Of a stretch of 64,000 nucleotides of DNA, positions 40,236-49,555 are shown in pieces. A model generated the notes under the pieces. It ran no database searches. It worked only from the letters and a program-made list of their open reading frames with translations, and was not told the DNA's origin. The position numbers and the translations under genes were made by a program. The first letter of the stretch is position 1. Each line of letters opens with the position of its first letter. The stretch lies in NCBI GenBank assembly GCA_900318885.1, contig ONMN01000001.1:1-64000 (forward strand). Direction: 5' to 3'. The DNA comes from an uncultured Prevotellaceae bacterium (lineage in GTDB: Bacteria; Bacteroidota; Bacteroidia; Bacteroidales; Bacteroidaceae).

Positions 40236-42004
40236 TACGACAAATACAAGTAATTCGTCTGGGCAGGATACTCGGCGGCGAGGGTGTCAATCTGGTTGAC
40301 GGTGGGCACGAGACCGAGCATCTTTCGCCATTTGCGGATGGTTAGACCTGCCTGTTCCATCTTCATGTGGTGCTCCAAACCAACGGCACGACCTATCTGG
40401 AAATCGCTGAAGCCATAGACCTTGGCGGCACGCAGCAGCAGGGCAACCTCAGGCGACTGCAGGTATTCCTTGAACTCGCTGGGCTCCATGAATTCCGAAA
40501 CCTCCGACAGGTGGGCGTATTCGTGCAACTGCTGGTCGATATCCACGATGTGCTTCAATTTCTGTAGGAACCAGCGGTCAATCTTTGTCAACTGATGAAT
40601 CTGCTCGACACTGTAACCCATCTGCAAGGCTTTAGACACTACGAAGACACGCATGTCGGTAGGCTCGTGCAGCGAGGTAGCAATATCCGCAATCTTGATC
40701 TCGTGATTCTCCACAAAGCCGTGCATGCCCTGCCCTATCATGCGGAGACCCTTCTGCAGGGCTTCCTCGAAGGTGCGACCGATAGCCATCACCTCACCCA
40801 CCGATTTCATCGATGAGCCCAACTGGCGCTTCACGCCGTGGAACTTAGTAAGGTCCCAACGAGGTATTTTTACTACTACGTAGTCTAGGGCCGGCTCGAA
40901 GAAGGCGCTGGTGGTCTTCGTCACCGAGTTCTTCAAGTCGAAGAGGCCGTAGCCGAGACCCAGTTTGGCAGCAACGAAAGCCAAGGGATAGCCGGTGGCC
41001 TTGCTGGCAAGTGCCGACGAACGCGACAGACGGGCGTTGACCTCGATGACGCGATAGTCCTCGCTGTTGGGGTCGAGGGCGTACTGCACGTTACACTCGC
41101 CGACAATACCGATATGGCGGATAATTTTAATAGCGAGGGCACGTAGCTTGTGGTATTCGCTGTTGGTGAGTGTCTGACTGGGAGCGACGACAATGGACTC
41201 ACCAGTATGGATGCCCAGCGGGTCGAAGTTCTCCATGTTACAAACGGTGATACAGTTGTCGTATTGGTCGCGCACCACCTCATATTCTATCTCCTTCCAG
41301 CCTTTGAGCGACTTCTCTACCAATACCTGGGGCGAGAACGAGAAGGCCTCCTCGGCCTGCGCTAGGAGTTGTTCCTCGTTGTCGCAGAAGCCAGAGCCCA
41401 AACCACCGAGGGCGTAGGCGGCACGCAGAATGACAGGGAAGCCAAGCTCATGGGCAGCCTTCTGTACCTCCTCAACTGTCGAGCAGGCTTCACTCTTGAT
41501 GGTTTTTACATCTATCTCGTCGAGTTTCTTTACGAAAAGATCACGGTCTTCGGTATCGATAATGGCCTGAACGGGGGTGCCCAACACCTTGACCCCATAT
41601 TTTTCCAGGATACCTTTCTCGTAGAGCTCCACACCGCAGTTCAGCGCCGTCTGACCACCGAACGACAGCAGGATGCCGTCAGGACGTTCTTTTTCGATAA
41701 CGCGCTCGACAAACTCTGGCGTCACGGGTTGGAAATACACGGTGTCTGCAACATCCTTCGAGGTCTGCACCGTAGCAATATTGGGATTAATCAGCACTGA
41801 GTGGATACCCTCCTCCTTCAGCGCCTTCAGGGCCTGTGCACCGCTATAATCGAACTCACCGGCCTGACCAATCTTCAGGGCACCAGAGCCTAAAAGCAAA
41901 ACCTTGGCATACTGCCGACCTTTTCTTCGCTCGGCAGAACTCAAGCAAGCTTGGCTCTGCTCTCGCTTATCGAAAACGTTGTTTATCTCTTTCTTCTCCA
42001 TCAT
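40229..42004 (-). CDS. carB: Carbamoyl-phosphate synthase large subunit, N-terminal half only
   Basis: 591 residues; the usual large subunit is near 1070. Present: a preATP-grasp start [22 protein letters not shown], the first ATP-grasp domain ([62 protein letters not shown]) and the oligomerisation domain, ending [16 protein letters not shown]. The stop falls in the linker where the second synthetase half (a VLGSGxxRIGxxxEFDW motif) should begin. The carbamate-phosphorylating half and allosteric domain are missing from the window. A natural split, as in Aquifex and some archaea, or a truncation are both possible. The first ~30 residues ([17 protein letters not shown]) are an extension made of a dispersed repeat. 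ATGA overlap with carA shows coupled translation. Confidence 0.85.
   Translation of the reverse strand: MMEKKEINNVFDKREQSQACLSSAERRKGRQYAKVLLLGSGALKIGQAGEFDYSGAQALKALKEEGIHSVLINPNIATVQTSKDVADTVYFQPVTPEFVERVIEKERPDGILLSFGGQTALNCGVELYEKGILEKYGVKVLGTPVQAIIDTEDRDLFVKKLDEIDVKTIKSEACSTVEEVQKAAHELGFPVILRAAYALGGLGSGFCDNEEQLLAQAEEAFSFSPQVLVEKSLKGWKEIEYEVVRDQYDNCITVCNMENFDPLGIHTGESIVVAPSQTLTNSEYHKLRALAIKIIRHIGIVGECNVQYALDPNSEDYRVIEVNARLSRSSALASKATGYPLAFVAAKLGLGYGLFDLKNSVTKTTSAFFEPALDYVVVKIPRWDLTKFHGVKRQLGSSMKSVGEVMAIGRTFEEALQKGLRMIGQGMHGFVENHEIKIADIATSLHEPTDMRVFVVSKALQMGYSVEQIHQLTKIDRWFLQKLKHIVDIDQQLHEYAHLSEVSEFMEPSEFKEYLQSPEVALLLRAAKVYGFSDFQIGRAVGLEHHMKMEQAGLTIRKWRKMLGLVPTVNQIDTLAAEYPAQTNYLYLSYL
41928..41968. 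repeat. In-frame dispersed repeat at the carB 5' end
   Basis: CGCTCGGCAGAACTCAAGCA...TCTCGCTT encodes the [14 protein letters not shown] extension, and aligns with the block in the GH2 gene at 31228-31268. Confidence 0.5.
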
Positions 42005-43146
42005 TCTAACATCTTTACGAATTCATCAAACAAAAACTCTGTATCTACAGGTCCTGAGCAAGCCTCGGGGTGGAACTGGGCCGACATCCACGGGTTCGTC
42101 TTGTGGCGGATGCCCTCATTAGAACCGTCGTTCATATTCACGAAAAGCGGTTCCCATTCGGCAGGCAATGTCTTGTCGTCAACGGCATAGCCGTGGTTCT
42201 GCGAAGTGATGAAGCAGCGTGTAGTGCCCACCTGCTGAACAGGTTGGTTGTGTGAACGGTGACCGTACTTCAGTTTGTAGGTATTTGCACCTGCGGCACG
42301 TGCCAACAGTTGGTTACCTAAACAGATGCCCATGCAAGGCTTCACCTCTGGGTTATTCAGGAACGTACGGATGTGAGCCACCGTCTTCTCGCAACGCTCT
42401 GGATCGCCAGGACCATTAGCGAGGAAGAGTCCGTCGAACTCCAATTGGTTGAAGTCGTAGTCCCAAGGCACGCGCACCACCTCAATGCCGCGACGAATGA
42501 GACAGCGGATGATGTTCGCTTTGACACCGCAATCCACGAGGACCACGCGTTTGCCGGTACCTTCATTGTAGGTGATGACTTCCTTACAGCTAACCTGCTC
42601 CACCCAGTTCACGGAGCCGTAGTCTTGAGTGTCTTCACTCCCCTCGCCCTTTGGAGAGGGGTCGGGGGTGAGGCTTATCCTTCCCATCATCACGCCGTGC
42701 TCTCGCAGCACCTTTGTCAGGCGGCGCGTATCGATGCCCGTAATACCTGGCACCTGCTCACGCTTCAGCCAACTGGCCAACGACTCTTTGGCATTCCAGT
42801 GCGAATACGTCTCACTATAGTCAGCCACCACGAGCGCTTTGGCGTGGATGCGGTCGCTCTCCATAAACAGTGGCAGACCGTCGGCACCGTTGCCCGTATC
42901 AGGCACGCCGTAGTTGCCTATCAGTGGAAAGGTCGTCACCAGTATCTGACCCGCATAGCTGGGGTCTGTCAGACTCTCCGGATAGCCCGACATCGCGGTA
43001 TTGAATACGACTTCTCCGACACAAATGTCGGAGTGTGGCCCCCTGCCAGAAGGCCGCCCCCCGTTTGATCGGGGGGCTCCTGCATATCCGAATGACCAGC
43101 CACAGAACGTCGTGCCATCTTCGAGTATTAATCTTGCTTGTCTCAT
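42001..43146 (-). CDS. carA: Carbamoyl-phosphate synthase small subunit with two repeat insertions
   Basis: 381 residues. Normal CarA features: [57 protein letters not shown], the glutaminase nucleophile in [19 protein letters not shown] and [12 protein letters not shown], and FHPEACSGP. Two blocks are foreign to the family: [20 protein letters not shown] near residue 21, encoded by a G/C-run palindrome (43030-43090), and [13 protein letters not shown] near 160, encoded by a known class of Bacteroidetes repeat (42636-42673). Both keep the frame and fall at surface loops. CarA supplies ammonia from glutamine to CarB. Operon order pyrG, purF, carA, carB. Confidence 0.9.
   Translation of the reverse strand: MRQARLILEDGTTFCGWSFGYAGAPRSNGGRPSGRGPHSDICVGEVVFNTAMSGYPESLTDPSYAGQILVTTFPLIGNYGVPDTGNGADGLPLFMESDRIHAKALVVADYSETYSHWNAKESLASWLKREQVPGITGIDTRRLTKVLREHGVMMGRISLTPDPSPKGEGSEDTQDYGSVNWVEQVSCKEVITYNEGTGKRVVLVDCGVKANIIRCLIRRGIEVVRVPWDYDFNQLEFDGLFLANGPGDPERCEKTVAHIRTFLNNPEVKPCMGICLGNQLLARAAGANTYKLKYGHRSHNQPVQQVGTTRCFITSQNHGYAVDDKTLPAEWEPLFVNMNDGSNEGIRHKTNPWMSAQFHPEACSGPVDTEFLFDEFVKMLE
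42636..42673. repeat. [11 protein letters not shown]-type repeat inside carA
   Basis: CACTCCCCTCGCCCTTTGG, then AGAGGGGTCGGGGGTGAGG. Read by carA as [14 protein letters not shown]. This peptide is a recurrent in-frame repeat in Bacteroidetes proteins. Confidence 0.8.
43030..43080. repeat. Palindromic element inside carA (copy 7, G/C-run type)
   Basis: GCCCCCCG (43056-43063) and CGGGGGGC (43070-43077) form a perfect 8-bp stem around TTTGAT, enclosed by GGAG / CTCC. It replaces the short loop between the first strand pair of CarA and adds about 20 residues in frame. Confidence 0.75.
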
Positions 43147-43151
43147 ATATC

Positions 43152-44906
43152 TTATTGTTCTCTCTTTAATTTCTGCTCAACATAATTTATAAACGCCTGA
43201 TTCACCAATTTATTGCCGCCTGGCGTGGGGTAATGACCCGTAAAGTACCAGTCGCCTGGATGATTGGGGCACGCCTCGTGTAGTCCCTCGATGCTCTGGA
43301 ACACCAGTTCGATGGGTGCCTGCATGTCGGCAGGACGCAGCATCTCGACAATCTTCTGGTTGACCTCGTCAACGGTGAAAGGTTCATAGACGGCACGTAC
43401 GCAGTTCTGCATCTCTTCCTTCGGCTTTGCCAGTTCACGCCTGCAGGCCAAGTAGGTGTCGTTCACCAGTTGCCACATACCGCGCTCCTCAATCAATGCC
43501 ATCGTGGCGCGGAAAGCACAAAACTCTTCCAAACGGGCCATATCGATGCCATAATAGTCGGGATAGCGTATCTGCGGCGACGAGCTGACCATCACAATCT
43601 TCTTGGGGTGCAGACGGTCGAGAATCTTGAAGATGCTCTCTCTTAATGTTGTACCGCGAACGATGCTATCGTCGATGACAACGAGGTTATCCTCATAGGG
43701 CCTGAGCGAGCCGTAGCTGATGTCATAGACGTGGGCAGCGAGGTCGTTACGCTCGGAGTTGTCAGCAATGAACGTGCGCATCTTGATGTCCTTCCAGACC
43801 ACCTTCTCCGTGCGGACGTTATGGCCTTGCTGGCGGAAACCGTCAGTCATGCCGTAATAGGCGACTTCAGCAGTATTGGGGATATAGGAGAATACGGTGT
43901 TGATGACGTCGCCATCAATGGCTTTAAGGATGGCTGGCGTCAGTTGCTCACCCAGTCGTTTGCGTTCCTGATAGATGTCACGATCGGAACCACGACTGAA
44001 ATAGATGCGCTCGAAACTGCAGGCGCTAAGCTCTTGGGCAGGCATAATCTGCTCCAAATGACTCTCACCGTTTTTGCGAACAATAAGCGCCTGACCTGGT
44101 TTCAGCTCACGGATGTCCTCGGCCTGTAGGTCGAAGGTGGTTTGCAACACAGGGCGCTCACTGGCCAGTGCAATAATTTCGTCGTCCTGATACCAGAACG
44201 CAGGACGGATACCCCAAGGATCGCGTACGGAGAACATCTCGCCAGAACCCGTCAGGCCACACATCACGTAGCCACCATCGTAATGACACATCGTCTTTTT
44301 CAGCACGTTGGCCATCTCCACGTTATTATCAATGTAGTCGGTGATGGCAGTACCCTCAAGCCCTTGTTCCTTAGCCTCAGCAAACAGGCGTTCCACCTCG
44401 CGATCCAGACGATGGCCCATCAGTTCCAATGTGATGTACGAGTCGCCATAGATACGTGGCGACTGGCCCTGCTCCGTCAGGAAAGAAAAGACCTCTTCGA
44501 TGTTCGTCATATTGAAATTACCACACAGACAGAGGTTCTTCGCCCGCCAGTTGTTACGACGCAGGAAAGGATGTACGAACGTCAGACCGCTTTTGCCCGT
44601 GGTCGAATAGCGCAGGTGACCCATCAGCAGCTCGCCCTTCATCTCCTCCGTAACACGACCGAATATCTCGGTAATGGCGTCCTTGCCCTCGGCCTTCTCA
44701 CGGAACATATACTCCGTGCCAGGCTCGTTCTTCAGACTGACCGAGGCGATACCGGCACCCTCTTGTCCGCGGTTATGCTGCTTCTCCATCATCAGATACA
44801 GCTTGTTGAAACCGTAGGCCCACGTACCATATTTCTTCTCGTAGTAGTCCAACGGTTTCAACAGGCGAATCATCGCCACACCACACTCATGCTTCAGTTG
44901 TTCCAT
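43152..44906 (-). CDS. purF: Amidophosphoribosyltransferase (PurF)
   Basis: 584 residues. N-terminal Ntn-hydrolase glutaminase domain: MEQLKHECGVAMIRL, where Cys8 becomes the N-terminal nucleophile after propeptide removal, HNRGQEGAGIAS, GHLRYSTTG, LCLCGNFNMTN and GDSYITLELM. C-terminal phosphoribosyltransferase domain with the PRPP loop LVVIDDSIVRGTTLRES. It makes 5-phosphoribosylamine from PRPP and glutamine, the first step of purine synthesis. The protein is about 80 residues longer than typical PurF (extra C-terminal region AVYEPFTVDEVNQKIVEM... to the end), a feature of the Bacteroidales type. Five bases separate it from carA. Confidence 0.88.
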   Translation of the reverse strand: MEQLKHECGVAMIRLLKPLDYYEKKYGTWAYGFNKLYLMMEKQHNRGQEGAGIASVSLKNEPGTEYMFREKAEGKDAITEIFGRVTEEMKGELLMGHLRYSTTGKSGLTFVHPFLRRNNWRAKNLCLCGNFNMTNIEEVFSFLTEQGQSPRIYGDSYITLELMGHRLDREVERLFAEAKEQGLEGTAITDYIDNNVEMANVLKKTMCHYDGGYVMCGLTGSGEMFSVRDPWGIRPAFWYQDDEIIALASERPVLQTTFDLQAEDIRELKPGQALIVRKNGESHLEQIMPAQELSACSFERIYFSRGSDRDIYQERKRLGEQLTPAILKAIDGDVINTVFSYIPNTAEVAYYGMTDGFRQQGHNVRTEKVVWKDIKMRTFIADNSERNDLAAHVYDISYGSLRPYEDNLVVIDDSIVRGTTLRESIFKILDRLHPKKIVMVSSSPQIRYPDYYGIDMARLEEFCAFRATMALIEERGMWQLVNDTYLACRRELAKPKEEMQNCVRAVYEPFTVDEVNQKIVEMLRPADMQAPIELVFQSIEGLHEACPNHPGDWYFTGHYPTPGGNKLVNQAFINYVEQKLKREQ

Positions 44907-44922
44907 ATTTTGACCACGAATT

Positions 44923-46530
44923 TCACGAATTAGACGAATTACAAGCTTTTACGAACGACATAAACAGCGGGTGTGGATGCAGTACGGTCGAAGAATATTC
45001 TGGGTGGAACTGAGCACCGATGTACCATTTTTTTTCTGATATCTCTACAATCTCAACAAGGTCGGCAGCGGGATTGATACCTACACACTTCATACCAGCG
45101 GACTCGTATTCTTCCTTGTATTTATTGTTGAACTCATAACGATGGCGGTGGCGCTCACGAATAGTCGTAGCTTTTCCGTAGACCTCCGCAACACGACTGC
45201 CTGCGGTGAGCTCACAATCGTAGGCACCCAGTCGCATGGTACCGCCCATCTGCGTGATATTTTTCTGCTCTTCCATGATGTCAATGACGTTGTGCGGCGT
45301 GTTAGGATTCATCTCGGCACTATTGGCATCCTTATAGCCCAAGACGTTGCGGCCAAACTCGATGACCATCATCTGCATACCCAAACAGATACCGAAAGTG
45401 GGAATGTCGTGGGTACGGGTGTATTCGGCTGCGATAATCTTTCCTTCAATGCCACGCTGTCCGAAACCTGGACAGATAACGATACCTGCCATACCCTCCA
45501 ATTTCTCAGCGACGTTGTCCGCTGTCAACCCCTCGCTATTCACAAAATGAATCTTAGCCTTCACATCGTTATAGATGCCCGCCAGATTGAGACTCTCGCG
45601 GATGCTCTTGTAGGCGTCCTGCAAATCGTACTTACCCACCAAACCGATATGTACCTCACGCTTGGCGTTGCGCTGTTTGTTGAGGAAGTCGTGCCATGAC
45701 TGCATCGATGGCGTCTCGCCAACAGGAATGCCAATCTTGCGCATGATGGCGGCATCAAGTCCCTGCTTCTGCATGCTGACAGGCACCTCATAGATGCTGG
45801 TCATATCCTCACTCTGCACCACGCACTCCAAATCGACATTACAGAAAGATGCCACCTTCAGGCGTATAGCGTCGCTGAGGTGGCGTTCGGTTCTGAGGAC
45901 GAGGATGTCGGGCTGAATACCCATGCCCTGCAGTTCCTTCACGCTATGCTGCGTAGGTTTCGTCTTCAGCTCTTCTGCCGCCTTCAGATAAGGAACATAC
46001 GTCAGATGCACACACACGGCATCGCGCCCCAGTTGCCAGCGCAACTGTCGGATGGCCTCCATAAATGGTGCACTCTCAATGTCACCAATGGTACCACCCA
46101 CCTCGGTGATGACGAAGTCCAACTGCTCGTCCTTTTCATCTTCACGCAGCATCCTGCGTTTAATCTCATCGGTGATGTGCGGCACTACCTGGATCGTTTT
46201 ACCCAGGTAGTCGCCGTGGCGCTCACGGTCGATAACGGTCTTATAGATGCGCCCTGTCGTTATAGAATTGTTTCGTGTTGTGTGTATGCCTGTAAATCGC
46301 TCGTAGTGTCCCAAGTCCAAATCGGTCTCCATACCGTCCACCGTCACGTAGCACTCGCCGTGCTCATAGGGATTCAGTGTACCTGGGTCGATGTTGATGT
46401 AGGGGTCGAACTTCTGAATGGTAACCTTGTAGCCACGTGCCTGCAGGAGTTTTCCAATTGAGGCGGAAATGATACCCTTTCCTAATGAGGAAACGACGCC
46501 GCCTGTGACAAAAATGTACTTCGTATCCAT
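44923..46530 (-). CDS. pyrG: CTP synthase
   Basis: 535 residues, normal length. Synthetase domain: KYIFVTGGVVSSLGKGIISASIGKLL (ATP loop), KFDPYINIDPGTLNPYEHGE, TEVGGTIGDIES. Glutaminase domain from about 290: GICLGMQMMVIEFGRNVLG with the nucleophile Cys, and YIGAQFHPEYSS with the His/Glu pair. It aminates UTP to CTP. First gene of the leftward operon pyrG-purF-carA-carB, with promoter at 46556. Cytosolic and essential. Confidence 0.93.
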   Translation of the reverse strand: MDTKYIFVTGGVVSSLGKGIISASIGKLLQARGYKVTIQKFDPYINIDPGTLNPYEHGECYVTVDGMETDLDLGHYERFTGIHTTRNNSITTGRIYKTVIDRERHGDYLGKTIQVVPHITDEIKRRMLREDEKDEQLDFVITEVGGTIGDIESAPFMEAIRQLRWQLGRDAVCVHLTYVPYLKAAEELKTKPTQHSVKELQGMGIQPDILVLRTERHLSDAIRLKVASFCNVDLECVVQSEDMTSIYEVPVSMQKQGLDAAIMRKIGIPVGETPSMQSWHDFLNKQRNAKREVHIGLVGKYDLQDAYKSIRESLNLAGIYNDVKAKIHFVNSEGLTADNVAEKLEGMAGIVICPGFGQRGIEGKIIAAEYTRTHDIPTFGICLGMQMMVIEFGRNVLGYKDANSAEMNPNTPHNVIDIMEEQKNITQMGGTMRLGAYDCELTAGSRVAEVYGKATTIRERHRHRYEFNNKYKEEYESAGMKCVGINPAADLVEIVEISEKKWYIGAQFHPEYSSTVLHPHPLFMSFVKACNSSNS

Positions 46531-46555
46531 AAAAACAAATGTATTTTATGGACTG

Positions 46556-46563
46556 CAAAATTA
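46556..46563 (-). promoter_or_regulatory. Promoter -7 box of the pyrG-purF-carA-carB operon
   Basis: CAAAATTA on the plus strand (TAATTTTG leftward), 26 bases before the pyrG ATG. The rest of the gap to 46720 holds nothing else that I recognise. Confidence 0.6.
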
Positions 46564-46723
46564 CTTAGTTTTATTTAATTTGTTCGCGTGCGTAAGGAAT
46601 ATCGATTGTTAAAAACACACTCAACTATCAATATGTAAAGTTTGCAAACATATTATCCTTCGTTTTCCTAACAAATTGTATCATTTCTCTGTCATTTCGT
46701 TACAAATCGTCAGAAAACAACAT

Positions 46724-46760
46724 AAAAATCCCTTCTTCCATGTCAGATTGGAAGAAGGGA
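46724..46760 (-). terminator. Rho-independent terminator of the porin-like gene
   Basis: TCCCTTCTTCCA (46729-46740) pairs perfectly with TGGAAGAAGGGA (46749-46760); read leftward the stem is followed by TTTTT. It closes the glnK-amt-porin operon. Confidence 0.85.
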
Positions 46761-46782
46761 CTCAACTCCTGGTTCAGATATA

Positions 46783-47493
46783 TTATGGATGCAGCGTTAA
46801 ACCCAAAACCAGGTAGGCCTTTTGTGTGCAGGGATTCGCGGAAAGTTCAGCGAAGACGGGAACGGAGAACGTATCGGTAATCTTGATGTCCTTCGACGCC
46901 TTCAGTGCGACATTGGTGACAGAGAAACCGCTGGTCCACTCATTATAGAAGTCTGTGGCATAAGGGACGACACCCGCTGTAGCAGTCCAATCGACTGTGG
47001 CAAGCTTAAATGGGACAATAGCTTCGAAATAACTGCTATAGGCGCGCTTGCCGTCCTTGTTTATGCCATCGTTGCCTGCGAAGTTGGTGTACCATTGGAG
47101 CGAGGCGAAGCCAAAATCATAACCGATATTTGCCTCGAAAACGTGGTTGGTACTGTGAGCTTCATACTTCAGATAGCGGTTTTCGGGATCGAGACCGGCA
47201 TTGAACCAATAGTCGGTAATACCAATATTGAATCCCTTTATCGTATAAGCCAGCGTCAGGTCCAGCTCCTTCGTGTCGTCAGCATTGGCGATGCCGTAAC
47301 TACCCCAAGCCGAGAGCGATAGGCCTTTGTAGGCTATGCCGAGTGTCGGTTGAATGGCTGCGTTACCCAAATCCTGACCACGCCAGATATACTGACTTAC
47401 GATATCTCCACTAATCGTTGTTTCAATCTCATCCTGTGCAAAGGCGGTCATACTTATGACCAGAGCCATTGCAAATAAAACAATCTTTTTCAT
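46783..47493 (-). CDS. Outer-membrane beta-barrel protein (TorF-like putative porin)
   Basis: 236 residues with signal peptide (MKKIVLFAMALVISMTAFAQ) and a series of amphipathic strands alternating with short turns: ISGDIVSQYIWRGQDLGNAAIQPTLGIAY, LSLSAWGSYGI, ELDLTLAYTIKGFNIGITDYWF, ending with an aromatic-poor YLVLGLTLHP strand. The S.YIWRG.dlg start is typical of small Bacteroidetes barrel proteins annotated as TorF-family porins. Located downstream of amt and glnK, so it may pass nitrogen compounds across the outer membrane; this role is inferred from context only. Confidence 0.75.
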   Translation of the reverse strand: MKKIVLFAMALVISMTAFAQDEIETTISGDIVSQYIWRGQDLGNAAIQPTLGIAYKGLSLSAWGSYGIANADDTKELDLTLAYTIKGFNIGITDYWFNAGLDPENRYLKYEAHSTNHVFEANIGYDFGFASLQWYTNFAGNDGINKDGKRAYSSYFEAIVPFKLATVDWTATAGVVPYATDFYNEWTSGFSVTNVALKASKDIKITDTFSVPVFAELSANPCTQKAYLVLGLTLHP

Positions 47494-47535
47494 AATCTTA
47501 CCTTTTTACTTTTACCTATAAGACGAATCGTCTAA

Positions 47536-48792
47536 TTAATTGTAACATGCCTCTCCGTGTTCGTAGATGTCGAGACCTTCCTCTTCAATGCGCTTGTCGA
47601 CGCGCAGACCATGCAGCTTCTTGATGCCATAGAATAGGGCGAATCCGCAAGCTGCAGCCCAAAGGTCGATGACGAGGATGCCGAAGCACTCAGCACCGAA
47701 GAATCCCCAGCCGTGACCGTAGAATGCACCGTTCGAAGTTGACAGCAGACCAGTCATCAGCGTACCTAGGATACCGCAGACGCCGTGTACAGAGCTAGCA
47801 CCCACAGGATCGTCGATGTGCAACACGTGGTCGATAAACTCGATGGCAAATACCAATACCAGACCGCATACGAAACCGATAATCACAGCACCCACAGGCG
47901 ATACGAGGTCGCAGCCAGCCGTGATACCCACGAGACCTGCTAACACACCGTTCAGCGTCAGAGAGAGTGAGGGTTTGCCATATTTAATATAGGTGAGGAA
48001 CATGGTGGCCACACCACCGGCAGCAGCAGCGAGGTTGGTGGTCAAGAACACGTGCGAGATGGCGATGCGGTTCACTTCACCGCTGGCAGCCAACTGTGAA
48101 CCTGGGTTGAAACCAAACCATCCCAGCCAGAGGATAAAGACACCCAGAGCAGCCATCGTCAGGTTGTGACCAGGAATAGCGCGGCTCTTGCCGTTCTTGT
48201 CATATTTACCGATACGGGGACCCAGTGCCAGCGCACCAATCAGGGCCAGTACACCACCCACGCTATGCACGATGGCAGAACCTGCGAAATCGTGGAACAC
48301 ATCACCGAAGGTCGACATCATAAAGCCGTCGGCAGCATCGTTGCAGAGCCAACCGCCGCCCCAAGTCCAGTGACCCTCAACGGGGTAAATGATCAGCGAA
48401 ATGACGGCACTGTAAATCAGGTACATCGAGAACTTCGTGCGCTCAGCCATAGCACCACTGACGATGGTGGCAGAGGTAGCACAGAAGACGGTCTCGAAAA
48501 TCAAGAAACCCTCTACGGGCAGATCGCTCTCATAGAAACTCAGGTCGCCCCAGTTGGGCATACCGATGAAACCACCAAGCACATCGCCTCCGAACATAAA
48601 GCCGAAGCCGAGGAAGAAGAACAACAACGAGCCGAACATGAAGTCGACAAAGTTCTTCATCAGGATGTTCGCCGTGTTCTTACTACGCGTAAAACCAGCC
48701 TCACACAGCGCGAAGCCCGGCTGCATCCAGAAAACCAACATGGCTGCCAATAGCATCCATACAGTATCGAGTGATAATCCAATTTCGTTCAT
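47536..48792 (-). CDS. amt: Ammonium transporter
   Basis: 418 residues with eleven predicted membrane helices. Amt/MEP/Rh signatures: AMLVFWMQPGFALCEAGFTRSKNT, FETVFCATSATIVSGAMAERTKF, DFAGSAIVHSVGGVLALIGAL (D-x-AGs-VVH, pore), WLGWFGFNPGSQL and the second pore histidine in VLHIDDPVGASSVHGVCGILGT. It conducts ammonium or ammonia through the inner membrane. It lies 80 bases downstream of glnK, the usual pairing that lets GlnK block the channel when nitrogen is ample. The spacer between them is a heptamer array. Confidence 0.93.
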   Translation of the reverse strand: MNEIGLSLDTVWMLLAAMLVFWMQPGFALCEAGFTRSKNTANILMKNFVDFMFGSLLFFFLGFGFMFGGDVLGGFIGMPNWGDLSFYESDLPVEGFLIFETVFCATSATIVSGAMAERTKFSMYLIYSAVISLIIYPVEGHWTWGGGWLCNDAADGFMMSTFGDVFHDFAGSAIVHSVGGVLALIGALALGPRIGKYDKNGKSRAIPGHNLTMAALGVFILWLGWFGFNPGSQLAASGEVNRIAISHVFLTTNLAAAAGGVATMFLTYIKYGKPSLSLTLNGVLAGLVGITAGCDLVSPVGAVIIGFVCGLVLVFAIEFIDHVLHIDDPVGASSVHGVCGILGTLMTGLLSTSNGAFYGHGWGFFGAECFGILVIDLWAAACGFALFYGIKKLHGLRVDKRIEEEGLDIYEHGEACYN

Positions 48793-48820
48793 ATCCTAAA
48801 TATTTTTGTGTTTGTTATCC

Positions 48821-48876
48821 TAATCATTATTCACTAATCACTAATCACTAATCACTTTTCACTGTTCATTGTTCAC
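48821..48876. repeat. Heptanucleotide array between glnK and amt
   Basis: Eight in-phase units: TAATCAT, TATTCAC, three TAATCAC, TTTTCAC, TGTTCAT, TGTTCAC. The last unit contains the glnK stop codon (TGA leftward). Confidence 0.85.
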
Positions 48877-49220
48877 TTTTTATCCTTAAGAACAGTGTCA
48901 CCGTGTTCGCCTGTGCGGATGCTCCAGGTGTCGATCATGTCGCTCACAAAGATACGACCGTCGCCAACCTCACCCGTATGGGCCACTTTCAGTATCACTT
49001 TCACCGTCGGATCTACGAACTGGTCGCGACAAACGATGGTCAGTGCCACACGCTCAATCACGTCCGTAGAATACTGCACGCCACGATAAATCCTTTCCTG
49101 ACGGCTCTGTCCGATGCCGTGTACGTTATGGTACTCAAACCAGTCGATGTCCGACGAGAGCAAAGCCTCCTTGACCTCTTCAAACTTGGTCTTCCTGATA
49201 ATTGCTTCAATCTTTTTCAT
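48873..49220 (-). CDS. glnK: P-II family nitrogen regulator
   Basis: 115 residues. P-II fold: MKKIEAIIRKTKFEEVKEALL, the T-loop region GIGQSRQERIYRGVQYSTD with a Tyr at the usual uridylylation place (IYRG), VALTIVCRDQFVDPTVKVILKVAHTGEVGDGRIFVSD (B-loop TGEVGDGRIFV, ATP binding), and a short tail. It senses 2-oxoglutarate and adenylate energy state and docks onto Amt. The C-terminal residues KDKK and stop meet the heptamer array, so the last codons may not be ancestral. Promoter at 49289. Confidence 0.92.
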   Translation of the reverse strand: MKKIEAIIRKTKFEEVKEALLSSDIDWFEYHNVHGIGQSRQERIYRGVQYSTDVIERVALTIVCRDQFVDPTVKVILKVAHTGEVGDGRIFVSDMIDTWSIRTGEHGDTVLKDKK

Positions 49221-49288
49221 ACCTTTTTACCTTATTAATTAATACTTACCCGTTTTGTTCGGGTTGACACTTTGTTTATTTCACGATG

Positions 49289-49296
49289 CAAAATTA
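49289..49296 (-). promoter_or_regulatory. Promoter -7 box of the glnK-amt operon
   Basis: CAAAATTA on the plus strand (TAATTTTG leftward) 69 bases before the glnK ATG. The AT-rich gap 49300-49490 shows no gene. Confidence 0.55.
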
Positions 49297-49495
49297 CGAC
49301 ATTTTGCTGTAAAATTTATAATATTTCTTTCATTTTGATTGTTAAAACTATAATTAAATGACATATTGTAAAGTGTTTCGTGGTATTCGCTTCCATTTTA
49401 CTTACGCTTTGCCCTAAAAACCTATTATTTCGTTGCAAAGTGTCACATTTCATAAAAGTGTGTTCGAACACACCCGATTTTGCGGTTTACAAAAA

Positions 49496-49526
49496 AAATC
49501 CACGAAACCTATTATGGCTTCGCGGA
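49496..49526 (-). terminator. Terminator of dapL
   Basis: TCCaCGAA (near 49500) pairs with TTCGcGGA (near 49518), one mismatch; leftward the stem is followed by a run of eight T. Confidence 0.65.
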
Positions 49527-49555
49527 GTGATTTTCAGATAACGGTGTGAATGGCG

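Noticed and set aside
44142-44933. A 263-codon plus-strand frame opposite purF.
   Set aside because: Antisense to conserved PurF sequence, His- and Arg-rich shadow composition.
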